Shown here: piece by piece, positions 51,378-60,542 of the stretch
Layout of the letters: each line of letters starts with the position of its first letter
How positions within the stretch are numbered: position 1 is the stretch's first letter
NCBI GenBank assembly: GCA_016714125.1
Contig: JADJNX010000003.1
Coordinates: 310,001 to 374,000 of the forward strand
Length of the DNA: 64,000 nt
Reading direction: 5' to 3'
Origin: Ignavibacteriales bacterium
GTDB taxonomy: Bacteria; Bacteroidota; Ignavibacteria; Ignavibacteriales; Ignavibacteriaceae
Program-made: the position numbers and the translations under genes
The notes under the pieces: generated by a model
Told to the model about the DNA's origin: nothing
The model's database searches: none
The model's input: only the letters and a program-made list of their open reading frames with translations

Positions 51378-52517
51378 TTGATTCAGACGATTGGATTTCT
51401 CGGTGGTGGACAACTAGCAAGAATGTCTGCCCTTGCAGCCTACAGACTTGGATTTAAAGTTGCGGTTTTTGAATCAATAGCCGACTCCCCGGCCGGAATG
51501 TTAACAAAACTTGATTTCCCCGGCTCAATCAACGATGATCAAAAACTCAAAGAGTTTGCAAAAGTATGTGACATTATTACACTGGAAAATGAATTTATCG
51601 ACCCGTCCCGGCTGGAACTTCTGCAGTCATTTGGGAAAAATGTATTTCCTTCACCACATACCATATCGCTGATTCAGGACAAGTTGATTCAAAAACAAAC
51701 CTTCAGGTCAAAGGGGTTACCCGTTCCCGATTTTGTTCCGGTTACGGATTCATCTTCTTTCGATTCATTGTCCTCCACCCTTGGATCAGAGTTTTTATTA
51801 AAATCCAGAAAAATGGGTTACGATGGCTACGGAAATCATTTTGTTAAAAATTCAGATGATTTTGTTGAAGGAATGGCGAAACTGACCTCACGTCACGATA
51901 ACATTATGGCTGAGCAAAAAATCGAATTTGTCAAAGAACTGGCGGTGATGGTTGCAATTAACTCAACCGGAACGGCTGTTTATCCAGTTGTTGAGACTAT
52001 ACAGGAAAATCATATTTGTAAGCTCGTGATCGCTCCTGCCGATATCTCCCCAGAAACCCGTTCAAAAGTGGAGACAATAGCAGTTGATGCGGTAAAATCT
52101 GTTGATGGGAAAGGAATTTTTGGTGTAGAGATGTTTCTTACTGCCAACGACGATATTTTTATAAATGAAATAGCTCCCCGCCCTCACAACTCAGGGCATT
52201 ATACAATTGAAGGCTGTGTAACTTCTCAATTTGAGAACCATATTCGTGCGATTCTTGATCTCCCGTTTGGAAACACTTCTTTAGTTGATATTTGTTCTGT
52301 AATGATCAATACACTCGGAAAAATCCCGGCGAAGGTAGAATTTTGAACTATGACGAGGTTCTTAATGAGCCCAATGTTCATCTCCATTTTTACGGAAAAT
52401 CCGAGTCACGAAAAGGGAGAAAAATGGGACACATGACAATGAACGGCAAAAATGTCAAACAAGTGATCTCAACTCTTGCAAGACTGGAAAGAAACTTTAA
52501 ATATTGGAAAGAATTAA
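51378..52517 (+). CDS. purK: 5-(carboxyamino)imidazole ribonucleotide synthase (one frameshift)
   Basis: About 380 residues. PurK makes N5-carboxy-AIR from AIR, ATP and bicarbonate in purine synthesis. It starts with TTG at 51378, giving IGFLGGGQLARM, followed by the ATP-grasp signature GYDGYGN, MAEQKIEFVKELAVM and NEIAPRPHNSGHYTIEGC. The frame changes near 52325, and the restored C-terminus KGRKMGHMTM is typical. As read, no stop separates it from purE, giving an apparent fusion. A TAATAA lies at 52515-52520 in the other frame, and one further single-base error would give separate genes. I set the end there as an estimate. Confidence 0.88.
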
Positions 52518-52519
52518 TA

Positions 52520-53016
52520 ATGGACAAAAATGAAATCCTGGTAGGCATTATAATGGGAAGCGATTCCGACCTCCCTGTAATGAGCGAAGCAGCCAAAATA
52601 CTCGATGAATTTGAAGTTCCCTACGAGATAAAAATTGTTTCGGCTCACAGGACACCTGATCTGCTTTCTGATTATGCCAAAAACGCTCATCTAAGAGGCC
52701 TTAAGGTCATTATAGCGGGTGCAGGTGGTTCAGCTCACCTTCCGGGAATGACCGCAGCGTCAACACCACTTCCGGTGATTGGTGTACCTGTAAAACTCAA
52801 ATCTCTCAATGGCATGGATTCACTGCTCTCAATCGTTCAGATGCCAGGGGGTGTACCGGTCGCAACAGTTGCTATCGACCAGGCAAAAAATGCAGGACTG
52901 CTTGCTGTCAGATTCTCTCTGTTGCTGATCCAACACTGTTGGGAAAAATGATTGAGTACAAAAAATCGTTGTCAGACATGGTGCTGGAAAAGAACAAAAA
53001 TTTAAGTATCAGATAA
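52520..53016 (+). CDS. purE: N5-carboxyaminoimidazole ribonucleotide mutase (one frameshift)
   Basis: About 165 residues. PurE moves the carboxyl group from N5 to C4 of the AIR ring, the next step after PurK. The class I signature IIMGSDSDLPVMSEAAKIL is followed by IVSAHRTPDLLSDYA, IAGAGGSAHLPGMTAA, PVIGVPVKLKSLNGMDSLLS and QMPGGVPVATVAI. The first frame stops at 52951. One added A near 52912 restores RILSVADPTLLGKMIEYKKS and a stop at 53016. The end overlaps the convergent LD-carboxypeptidase gene by 8 bases. Confidence 0.92.
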
Positions 53017-53935
53017 CTCCTGCTTCGAGAAATTCAACCTTGTTGTTGTTTGAATCAACTTTCACTCTGATTCCCAAGGGAATTGTAAAAAGATCATCAA
53101 TATGCCCAAACGGGAAATTGGTGATTACAGGTTTCTCAATTTTCGAAATATAATCGTCGAACACCTCTGATTGTGAAAGTGTTGGTCCATCACCGGGATC
53201 TCCTTCAGTGAACTTGCCAAATATAAACCCGGCAGCTTTTTCAAAGTAACCATTAATTCTCAATTGATTCAAAAACCTGTCAATTCGATAAGGAGGCTCT
53301 GAAACATCCTCAAAAAAGAATATTTTTCCTTCCGGCTCGGGTAGATATTCACTCCCCATCATCGAACAAAATACCGCAAGATTTCCTCCTGCTATTACCC
53401 CCTCGGCTGTGCCTTTATTATTTCCAGCAAGTATTGATTCTTCCTGTGAAGTAACTTCGCCAAACCATCCATCTGAGACCGTAGCGAAAAAATTGTTAAT
53501 GGTATAATCTGATAATTTACCGCCAAAATCCACAGCAGCCATTGGGCCTGAAAATGTAACCAATCCGGTTTTTTCGAAAAATGCCATTTGAAGAGTTGTT
53601 AAATCACTGTATCCACTAAATATCTTAGGATTCGCTTTTATAAGTTCATAGTTTATTCCGGGTAGGAGTCGTCCTGCCCCGTAACCGCCTCTGAGAGAGA
53701 TTATTGCCTTAACTTCAGGATTGGAGAATGCCCAGTGAATATCAGAAATTCTCTCCTCGTCACTGCCCGCAAGGTAACCAAGTTGCTTCATTGCATTTGG
53801 AGTCAAAACTGTTTTATAACCCCTGTCCTCAAGAAATTTTCGTCCTTTTTCCACCCTCGTGATGTTACCCGGAGTGGATGCCGGAGTGATCAAAGCGATC
53901 AGGTCATTTTTTAATAATCTATTTGGTTTTATCAA
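53009..53935 (-). CDS. LD-carboxypeptidase (peptidase S66 family)
   Basis: 308 residues. S66 enzymes trim the terminal D-alanine from murein tetrapeptides during cell-wall recycling. The family motifs are ALITPASTPGNITRVEKG, IISLRGGYGAGRLLPGINYE, the nucleophile Ser in FSGYSDLTTLQMAF, the Glu in FFEDVSEPPYRIDRFLNQL and the His in TNFPFGHIDDLFTIPLG. There is no signal peptide, consistent with a cytoplasmic LdcA. It converges with purE and is intact. Confidence 0.9.
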   Translation of the reverse strand: MIKPNRLLKNDLIALITPASTPGNITRVEKGRKFLEDRGYKTVLTPNAMKQLGYLAGSDEERISDIHWAFSNPEVKAIISLRGGYGAGRLLPGINYELIKANPKIFSGYSDLTTLQMAFFEKTGLVTFSGPMAAVDFGGKLSDYTINNFFATVSDGWFGEVTSQEESILAGNNKGTAEGVIAGGNLAVFCSMMGSEYLPEPEGKIFFFEDVSEPPYRIDRFLNQLRINGYFEKAAGFIFGKFTEGDPGDGPTLSQSEVFDDYISKIEKPVITNFPFGHIDDLFTIPLGIRVKVDSNNNKVEFLEAGVI

Positions 53936-54076
53936 TTTTCTGTCTTTTCTTTGTATGTTAATTTATGGTTATGTTTTGTTTCGGTAATTGATTTAAAATT
54001 CTTTTATGAGTAATTTTGAAATTAGTTTTTCTAATTTAAGGTGAAATTTAGTTTAACACAAATATGAAAGCTTTAA

Positions 54077-55149
54077 ATGAATAGAAATATTTTGTTCATT
54101 GGTGGTTCAATGAATCAGACAACAATGATGCACAAAATATCAAAGTATTTTCAAGACGATAATTTGTACTTCTCTCCCTACTATGGGCATGGATATATAC
54201 ATTTCCTTGTCAAGATCGGATTTCTCAACTTCTCGATTCTTGGTGGCAGGTTTTTTGCAAATACAATGAAATATTTTGAAGATAACAATCTAAAAGTCGA
54301 TTACAGGGGTTTGCAAAGAGAATACGATCTCGTTTTTACTTGTCAGGATCTTATTTTCCCAAAAAACATTAAAAAGACCCGGGTAATCCTTGTTCAAGAA
54401 GGAATGACTGACCCTAAAAGCATTATGTACTGGCTGGTGAAATATCTTAATTTCCCACGTTACTCCGCGAGCACTGCAGCCACAGGACTTTCAGATTTTT
54501 ATGACCTCTTTTGTGTTGCCTCCGAAGGCTACAAAAAAATGTTTATAAAAAACGGGATAAAAGAGAATAAAATTTTGGTAACCGGGATTCCAAATTTTGA
54601 CAACCTCAGGAAATACTCCAATAACAATTTTCCCCATCGGGGTTTTGTCCTCGTTGCCACATCAGATGCGAGGGAGACGTTCAAAATTGAGAATCGTAAA
54701 GGTTTTATCAAAAGTGCTATCAAAATAGCTGCAGGAAGACTATTGATTTTTAAACTTCACCCAAATGAAAATTTTGAGAGGGCTACAAAGGAAATAAATC
54801 ACCTGGTGCCCGAAGCAATTGTCCTGACCTCCGGAGATATTAACGAAATGATCGCCAACGCTGACGTCTTAATAACCCAATATTCCTCATGTGTTTATAC
54901 CGGGCTTGCACTTGGAAAGGAAGTTCATTCATACTTTGAAATTGAAGAACTTAAACAACTTCTGCCCCTCAAAATGAAGGAATCTCTGCCAGGAAAATTG
55001 CTGAGTTTGGTCATAAACTCTTAAATATTGATGTAAATGAAGTTAAATCAAGAGGTAAACAAAATCTTAAAATTATAGACAATCAAATCTCAAAAAATAA
55101 TGCATCCTCATATAGTGTTACTTTTCCGCAACCAGTCGTAACCGAGTAA
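54077..55149 (+). CDS. Surface-polysaccharide protein, CDP-glycerol-glycerophosphotransferase-like (one frameshift)
   Basis: About 357 residues. It has a two-domain GT-B-like pattern: the start ILFIGGSMNQTTMMHKISKY, a central VASEGYKKMFIKNGIKENKI and VTGIPNFDNLRKY, then LLIFKLHPNENFERATKEI and ADVLITQYSSCVYTGLALGK. This resembles glycerophosphotransferases and UDP-GlcNAc 2-epimerase-like proteins of surface polymer clusters. The first frame ends at 55024. A shift near 54975 gives NEGISARKIAEFGHKLLNID and a stop at 55149, three bases before the cytidylyltransferase gene. It opens the surface-sugar cluster. Its exact reaction is not recognised. Confidence 0.65.
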
Positions 55150-55152
55150 TAT

Positions 55153-55965
55153 TTGACAATTCCATCTGATAAAATAGCAACCATCGTACAAGCTCGAATG
55201 TCTTCTTCAAGACTCCCCTTTAAAGTAATGGTATCCCTTGCCGGAAAACCTTTATTGCAGCGGATGATTGAAAGAGTTAATGCTTCGATTTTGAAAGGGA
55301 CTGTCATTGTCGCCACTTCCACGGAACAATCAGATGATCCCATAGAATCATTTTGTAAAAAGGAAGGTATTCGATGTTTCAGAGGAAGTCTTAATGATTT
55401 GCTCGAACGCCATCTTCAAGCGGCTGAGGAAGTCAAAGCTGAATATGTCTTAAAAATTCCCTCTGATGTACCTCTGATTGATGCAGATGTAATTAACAGG
55501 GTGGTTAACTATTTTTTCAAAAATGTTGATAAATTCGACTATGTAAGTAATCTGCATCCTGCAACCTATCCCGATGGAAATGATGTAGAAATCATGACGA
55601 TGGAGGTTCTACGAAAAGCACATGCCATGGCAACCAAACCGATGGAGCGAGAGCATACAACTCCCTGGATATGGGAAAATCCTGAGATAAACAGAATTGG
55701 TAATGTCGTTTGGGAAACCGGTCTTGATTATTCGATGACACATCGCTGGACTATAGACTATGAAGAGGATTATCTGTTCATCAAAAAAATTTATGATGAG
55801 CTTTACTCGGCAAATAAACATTTTTCAATCTATGATATTCTTTCACTTCTTGAGAGAAATCCTGAAATTGCCGCAATTAACAATAAATATGCGGGTGTAA
55901 ACTGGTACAGAAATCATCTGAAAGAGTTGAAAACAGTAACTGTCGATCAAACAAAAGTTATTTAA
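55153..55965 (+). CDS. SpsF-type cytidylyltransferase
   Basis: 270 residues. The start (TTG at 55153) gives KIATIVQARMSSSRLPFKVM, the signature of the SpsF and NeuA/KdsB relatives that attach CMP to acidic sugars. YVLKIPSDVPLIDADVIN holds the acidic metal-binding pair, and WTIDYEEDYLFIKKIYDEL is the usual later motif. It probably activates the sugar made by the genes after it. It begins 3 bases after the previous gene and belongs to the same operon. The gene is intact. Confidence 0.85.
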   Translation: MTIPSDKIATIVQARMSSSRLPFKVMVSLAGKPLLQRMIERVNASILKGTVIVATSTEQSDDPIESFCKKEGIRCFRGSLNDLLERHLQAAEEVKAEYVLKIPSDVPLIDADVINRVVNYFFKNVDKFDYVSNLHPATYPDGNDVEIMTMEVLRKAHAMATKPMEREHTTPWIWENPEINRIGNVVWETGLDYSMTHRWTIDYEEDYLFIKKIYDELYSANKHFSIYDILSLLERNPEIAAINNKYAGVNWYRNHLKELKTVTVDQTKVI

Positions 55966-55998
55966 AATTTAGAAAATTGAAAACAGCGAAAGTTGAAA

Positions 55999-57330
55999 AT
56001 GAAAAATAAAATTGCATTTAACGAAAATTATCCAGATATCACAGAATCAGACTTGTTATATCACAGAGCTTTGGGGTTGATCCCTTCTGTGACACAAACT
56101 CTTGCAAAAGGACCCCGTCAATATGTAAATGGTGTCGCCCCCAAATATCTTCGAAGGGGGAGAAGCGCACATGTTTGGGATGTTGACGGAAATGAATTTA
56201 TCGATTTAAATATGGGAATAGGTCCTCTCTCACTTGGGTATGCGATACCTGAAATTGACGATGCAATTAGAGCCCAACTTGAAGATGGGATTACTTTCTC
56301 TATGATGCATCCTCTCGAAGTGCAGGTAGCAGAGTTGATAAGAGATGTGGTACCAAACACGGAATCTGTAAGGTACAGCAAAACGGGAGCTGATGTGGTT
56401 AGCGCTGCTGTTAGGCTTTCGCGCGCATTTACAAAAAAAAATAAAATCCTTTGCTGCGGTTACCATGGATGGCACGATTGGTATATTGCTGTCACAGACA
56501 GAAACAACGGTATCCCTTCTGTGATTGAAGACCTGACTTTTACATTTAGCTACAATGATATCCAATCGGTTAAAGATTCGATCGATGACGACATTGCATG
56601 CATTATCCTTGAACCATTTGTATTTCAAGCACCAACAAATAATTTCCTACAGGAGTTGAGAAAGTTATGTGATGAAAAAGGAATCTTGCTGGTATTTGAT
56701 GAAATGTGGACTGGATTCCGTATTTCCCTTGGAGGAGCTCAGGAATATTTTGGTGTAAGAGCTGACATGGCTCTCTTCTCAAAAGCGGTAGCCAATGGGA
56801 TGCCTCTTGCTATATTAACGGGAAGAGCGGACATTATGGCTCTTCTTGATAAAGATGTTTTCTTTTATACAACTTTTGGTGGTGAAGCTCTTTCACTCGC
56901 GGCAGCGAAAGCAACTATTGAGTATATGCAGAAACATGATGTCCAAAGAGTTATTGCAGAAAAAGGGAAAAGACTGCGAGAAGGATATAATGAGATAGCA
57001 GCTTCACTGGGTATGGATTACACTTCCTGTTCCGGGTTTGATTGCAGAACTATTATGACTTTTGATGCATCTGCCGGTAACCCGCTGGAGATGAAATCGC
57101 TGGTGCAGCAAGAAATGATAAAAAGAGGGGTCCTGTGGGGAGGATTTCACAATGTCAGTTTTAGTTTAACTGAAACAGATATTGATCATATTCTTGCTGC
57201 ATACGGTGAGGTGTTACCGATATTAAAAAATGCTGTTGATACGAGAAATGTAAGGAATCTTTTAAGAGGTGAGCCTGTATCCCCTGTCTTCAGAAAAACA
57301 TCAAATTTTAACATGAAACCGAAACATTGA
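55999..57330 (+). CDS. Class III aminotransferase, glutamate-1-semialdehyde aminomutase-like
   Basis: About 443 residues. It is a PLP enzyme: VDGNEFIDLNMGIGPLSLGY near the N-terminus, YHGWHDWYIAVT, the Asp of LLVFDEMWTGFRIS and the PLP lysine in FSKAVANGMPLAILTGRA. The fold is that of glutamate-1-semialdehyde aminomutase, but genes of this kind in sugar clusters act on sugar substrates. A TTG at 55993 would add two residues; I prefer ATG at 55999. In this cluster it probably installs an amino group on a nonulosonate precursor. That role is inferred. Confidence 0.85.
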   Translation: MKNKIAFNENYPDITESDLLYHRALGLIPSVTQTLAKGPRQYVNGVAPKYLRRGRSAHVWDVDGNEFIDLNMGIGPLSLGYAIPEIDDAIRAQLEDGITFSMMHPLEVQVAELIRDVVPNTESVRYSKTGADVVSAAVRLSRAFTKKNKILCCGYHGWHDWYIAVTDRNNGIPSVIEDLTFTFSYNDIQSVKDSIDDDIACIILEPFVFQAPTNNFLQELRKLCDEKGILLVFDEMWTGFRISLGGAQEYFGVRADMALFSKAVANGMPLAILTGRADIMALLDKDVFFYTTFGGEALSLAAAKATIEYMQKHDVQRVIAEKGKRLREGYNEIAASLGMDYTSCSGFDCRTIMTFDASAGNPLEMKSLVQQEMIKRGVLWGGFHNVSFSLTETDIDHILAAYGEVLPILKNAVDTRNVRNLLRGEPVSPVFRKTSNFNMKPKH

Positions 57331-57332
57331 TT

Positions 57333-58139
57333 ATGGAAAACATTTTTTCGCTGTCAGGTAAAACGGCCGTTGTAACTGGCTCATTGGGACTTATTGGCAA
57401 ATTCCACTGTCGAGCATTGTATGATGCAGGTGCAAATTTGATTGTTACAGATTTTGACGACAGTGGTTGTCACACTTTTGCCCATGAACTGGGTAATCGT
57501 GCTGCCGGAATTGGGGCAGATATCACAAATATTGATGATGTAAAGAGAGTCAGGGACTTTGCATTGAGTCGCTTTGGATCGATAGATGTCCTGGTGAATA
57601 ATGCTGCAATTAATGACAAGTTTGAAGACCCTGCGGCGGCATTGGAGCAATCGATGTTCGAAAATTATCCCATAAGTCTTTGGCAAAAGTCATTGGATGT
57701 TAATGTTACCGGAATGTTCCTCTGTTCACAGATTATTGGTAAAGTGATGGCAGATCATGGAAAAGGCAGTATTATTAATGTTGCTTCAACATATGGTATT
57801 GTGGCTCCAAACCAGGATCTTTACATCGATATAAATGGCGAACAAAAGTTTTTTAAGTCTCCCGCATATCCTGTTACCAAGGGGGCTGTTATTTCTTTTA
57901 CCCGATTTCTGGCAGCTTATTGGGGTGAAAAGGGAGTTCGGGTTAATACTCTCTCCCCCGGTGGTGTTGAGAATGGTCAGGATGATTTTTTTGTTAATGA
58001 ATATGCAAAGAGGACTCCGCTAAAAAGAATGGCGATACCATCTGACTATATGGGCGCTGTTGTTTTTTTAGCTTCAGAAGCTTCTTCGTACATGACGGGT
58101 TCAAATTTGGTTGTTGATGGAGGTTTTACGATATGGTAA
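57333..58139 (+). CDS. Short-chain dehydrogenase/reductase
   Basis: About 268 residues. It binds NAD(P) through TAVVTGSLGLIGKFHCRAL. The other SDR motifs are VLVNNAAIND, IINVASTYGIVAPN and the catalytic pair in SPAYPVTKGAVISF (Tyr and Lys), with SLSPGGVENGQDDFFV later. A TTG two codons upstream is possible; ATG at 57333 gives the better start. It follows the aminotransferase almost without gap and overlaps the phosphatase gene by 7 bases. It probably oxidises or reduces a sugar of this cluster. Confidence 0.88.
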   Translation: MENIFSLSGKTAVVTGSLGLIGKFHCRALYDAGANLIVTDFDDSGCHTFAHELGNRAAGIGADITNIDDVKRVRDFALSRFGSIDVLVNNAAINDKFEDPAAALEQSMFENYPISLWQKSLDVNVTGMFLCSQIIGKVMADHGKGSIINVASTYGIVAPNQDLYIDINGEQKFFKSPAYPVTKGAVISFTRFLAAYWGEKGVRVNTLSPGGVENGQDDFFVNEYAKRTPLKRMAIPSDYMGAVVFLASEASSYMTGSNLVVDGGFTIW

Positions 58140-58663
58140 ATTTAGATGGACTTAAGATTCCGATTGATGTTGCTCGCGCTAAAGCAAAAGCACTTAAGTT
58201 GGTCATTACTGATGTTGATGGTGTACTTACAGATACGGGAGTTTACTATTCGGTTGATGGTGAACTAATGAAGAGGTTTTCAATCAGGGATGGTATGGGT
58301 GTGGAGCGGCTCCGTACTCAATGTGGTGTAGACACAGGGATAATGACAGGTGAAAATTCCTCGGCTGTATTAAAAAGGGCTGAAAAGTTAAAGATTACCC
58401 ACTATTTCCCCGGAATAAAGGATAAAAAAGTGACTGTTCTTGAGTTTTTTGATGAATATGATTTTAAGGCTGAGGAAATCGCCTTTATTGGTGATGATTA
58501 TAATGATGAAGAAGTGATCGGTGTTGCAAGTTTTACTGCTTGTCCCGCTGATGCGATGCCTTATATTAAAACTTTAGTTGATTATGTATGTGATGTACCT
58601 GCAGGTTATGGTGCGTTCAGGGATTTTGCAGAGTTAATTATTTATTTGAGGAATGAGGAATAG
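58133..58663 (+). CDS. KdsC-like HAD phosphatase of nonulosonate/Kdo type
   Basis: 176 residues, the usual KdsC size. KdsC-type HAD enzymes remove phosphate from Kdo 8-phosphate or from sialic acid 9-phosphate-like sugars. The HAD motifs are LVITDVDGVLTDTGVYY (nucleophile Asp), FSIRDGMGVERL, GIMTGENSSAV and IAFIGDDYNDEEVIGVA. It sits between the SDR and the NeuB-type synthase, so it probably dephosphorylates the product of that synthase. The gene is intact. Confidence 0.9.
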   Translation: MVNLDGLKIPIDVARAKAKALKLVITDVDGVLTDTGVYYSVDGELMKRFSIRDGMGVERLRTQCGVDTGIMTGENSSAVLKRAEKLKITHYFPGIKDKKVTVLEFFDEYDFKAEEIAFIGDDYNDEEVIGVASFTACPADAMPYIKTLVDYVCDVPAGYGAFRDFAELIIYLRNEE

Positions 58664-58698
58664 TTCACGGATTTTTAGAATTTTAAAGAGGCTTTATT

Positions 58699-59577
58699 TT
58701 GGAAAATGAAAGATTAATGAAAGTTGGCGAACGTTTTATTGGTGATGGGCACCCTTGTTTCGTTATTGCAGAAATGGGTATAAATCATAATGGTTCGGTG
58801 GAAATTGCAAAGAGTTTGATTGATGGAGCAGTTTCTGCGGGTTGTGATGCAGTGAAGTTCCAGAAAAGAACTCCCGAAATTTGTGTCCCACACGATCAAT
58901 GGGGTATTGAACGCGATACACCTTGGGGAAGAATGACTTATATTGATTATCGTCATAAAATGGAATTTTCACGCGAAGAATTTACAGAGATTGTGGAATA
59001 TTGCAAAAGTAAAGGAATTGTTTGGTTCTCGTCTTGTTGGGATGAAGAAGCTGTTGATTTTATGGAGTATTTTGATCCTGTAGTTTATAAAATTGCATCT
59101 GCCTCATTGACGGATCATGCATTGCTTCAAAACACTCTGCATTAGGCAAACCCTGTATCCTTTCCACCGGAATGTCAACCATGGCTGAAATCCTTGCGGC
59201 AGTGGAAGTTTTTGGTATGGATAATTTGATGTTGGCTCACGCTACCTCTTCATATCCTTGCAAGCTCAATGAACTGAATCTTAAGATGATTACTACTCTT
59301 CGGACAATCTTCCCAGAAATGCCAATTGGATATTCAGGACATGAAACGGGACTTGCTCCTTCTTATGCAGCAGTGGCATTGGGTGCTGCTTTTGTTGAAA
59401 GACACATAACTCTTGACCGGGCAATGTGGGGTACCGATCAGGCTGCTTCAGTGGAGGTCAGCGGTTTTGCAAAACTTGTTGACAATATCAGGGATATTGA
59501 GTTGTCACTTGGCGACGGGATTAAAAATTATACGATAGTGAACTTTCATCCCGAAAAAATTAAGAAGAGTAAACTAG
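58699..59577 (+). CDS. NeuB-family nonulosonate synthase, short form (two frameshifts)
   Basis: About 293 residues. NeuB enzymes condense phosphoenolpyruvate with a hexosamine or its phosphate. The family start is CFVIAEMGINHNGSVEIAKS, followed by DAVKFQKRTPEICV, IVWFSSCWDEEAVDF, ILSTGMSTMAEILAAV, SSYPCKLNELNLKMI, IGYSGHETGLAPSYAAVALG and FVERHITLDRAMWGTDQAAS. Frames change near 59135 and 59530; the restored end is KKLRRVN and stop at 59577. There is no C-terminal SAF (antifreeze-like) domain, which full-length NeuB has. The start TTG (58699) or ATG (58717) is uncertain. Confidence 0.85.
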
Positions 59578-59580
59578 GAG

Positions 59581-60394
59581 ATGCCAACTTTGGAAAGCAT
59601 TTTAGACTTTTTTTTCAAATCTGGATTTAACAACAATAGTAACCGGTACTATCATTGTCGGTTTTGCCATCGTTCTGATTCTGCTCGAGAAAAAATTCCC
59701 CTACACCAAGGGTCAGAGGCTTTTGAGGGAAGGCTTTTTTAACGATTTGGTGATGTACACGATTGTGCAATCATATGTCCTGGGCCTTGTTGTTGCTGAG
59801 ATAATCAGATTTATTGATGGTCAAACGGGTATTCAAAGGTATCAACTTCTCGCCGACGTTCCGGTTTGGGCTATTGTATTGGGTTCATTGGTTTTTCACG
59901 ACTTTTATATCTACTGGTTCCACAGATGGATGCACAATAATAAATTTTTGTGGAGACTACATGAAGCACATCATTCGACAAAAGAAGTGGATTGGCTCTC
60001 AGGGTCGCGGTCACATGCTCTGGAGATTTTGATCAATCAGACCATTGAGTTTGCCCCATTCATTTTGCTTGGTGCGCCGGCAGAGGCTGCGATAATTAAG
60101 GGATGTGTATCTGCGGTTTGGGGTATGTGGATTCATGCAAATTTGGATGTGCACACCGGAAAACTCCACTATATAATTAATGGACCCGAAATGCACCGTT
60201 GGCACCATTCTGACAAACATGAGGAAGCTTATAACACCAATTATGCGACGAAGTTTGCCTTCTGGGATTATCTGTTTGGTTCAGCGTTTTTCCCCGATGG
60301 CGAAAAACCAAAATATTATGGTTTGTCAAACTTTTTCCCATCCAACTACTTTAAACAGTTTTTCTTTGCATTCAGAAAGATCAGAGAAGAGTAA
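59581..60394 (+). CDS. Fatty acid hydroxylase / sterol desaturase family protein (one frameshift)
   Basis: About 271 residues. The start ATG at 59581 lies 3 bases after the NeuB stop; the frame changes near 59620 and continues as VTGTIIVGFAIVLILLEKK. Four hydrophobic segments and the di-iron histidine motifs are present: HDFYIYWFHRWMH, LHEAHHS and HRWHHSDKHEE. These enzymes are integral membrane hydroxylases or desaturases of lipids. Its place at the end of the sugar cluster is unusual and may point to a lipid-linked or lipid-modified glycan. That is inference. Confidence 0.85.
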
Positions 60395-60542
60395 AAGAAC
60401 TCCGGAACCTCAGTAATTCAGAACTTCGGAACTCAAGAACTTTAGAACTTTAGAACCTCGGTACTCAATAACTCTTTGTTAGTGAACCTCCGAGTATCTC
60501 AGTACTGAAGCTCAAGTTCCGGGGCTCTAAAGTTTTTAAGTT
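60395..60542. repeat. Intergenic repeat region with imperfect inverted repeat
   Basis: Short modules such as GAACTTTAGAACTT and GGAACTCAAGAAC recur in different orders. A long imperfect inverted repeat joins 60446-60465 with 60515-60534 (17 of 20 positions pair). It sits between two convergent genes and resembles the repeat region at 25466-25581. Confidence 0.6.

Noticed and set aside
55083..55343. Minus-strand frame of 86 residues across the start of the cytidylyltransferase
   Set aside because: It overlaps two supported plus-strand genes and has no family signature.
60395..60542. CRISPR array
   Set aside because: The repeats are short, imperfect and without regular unique spacers, and no cas gene is present.
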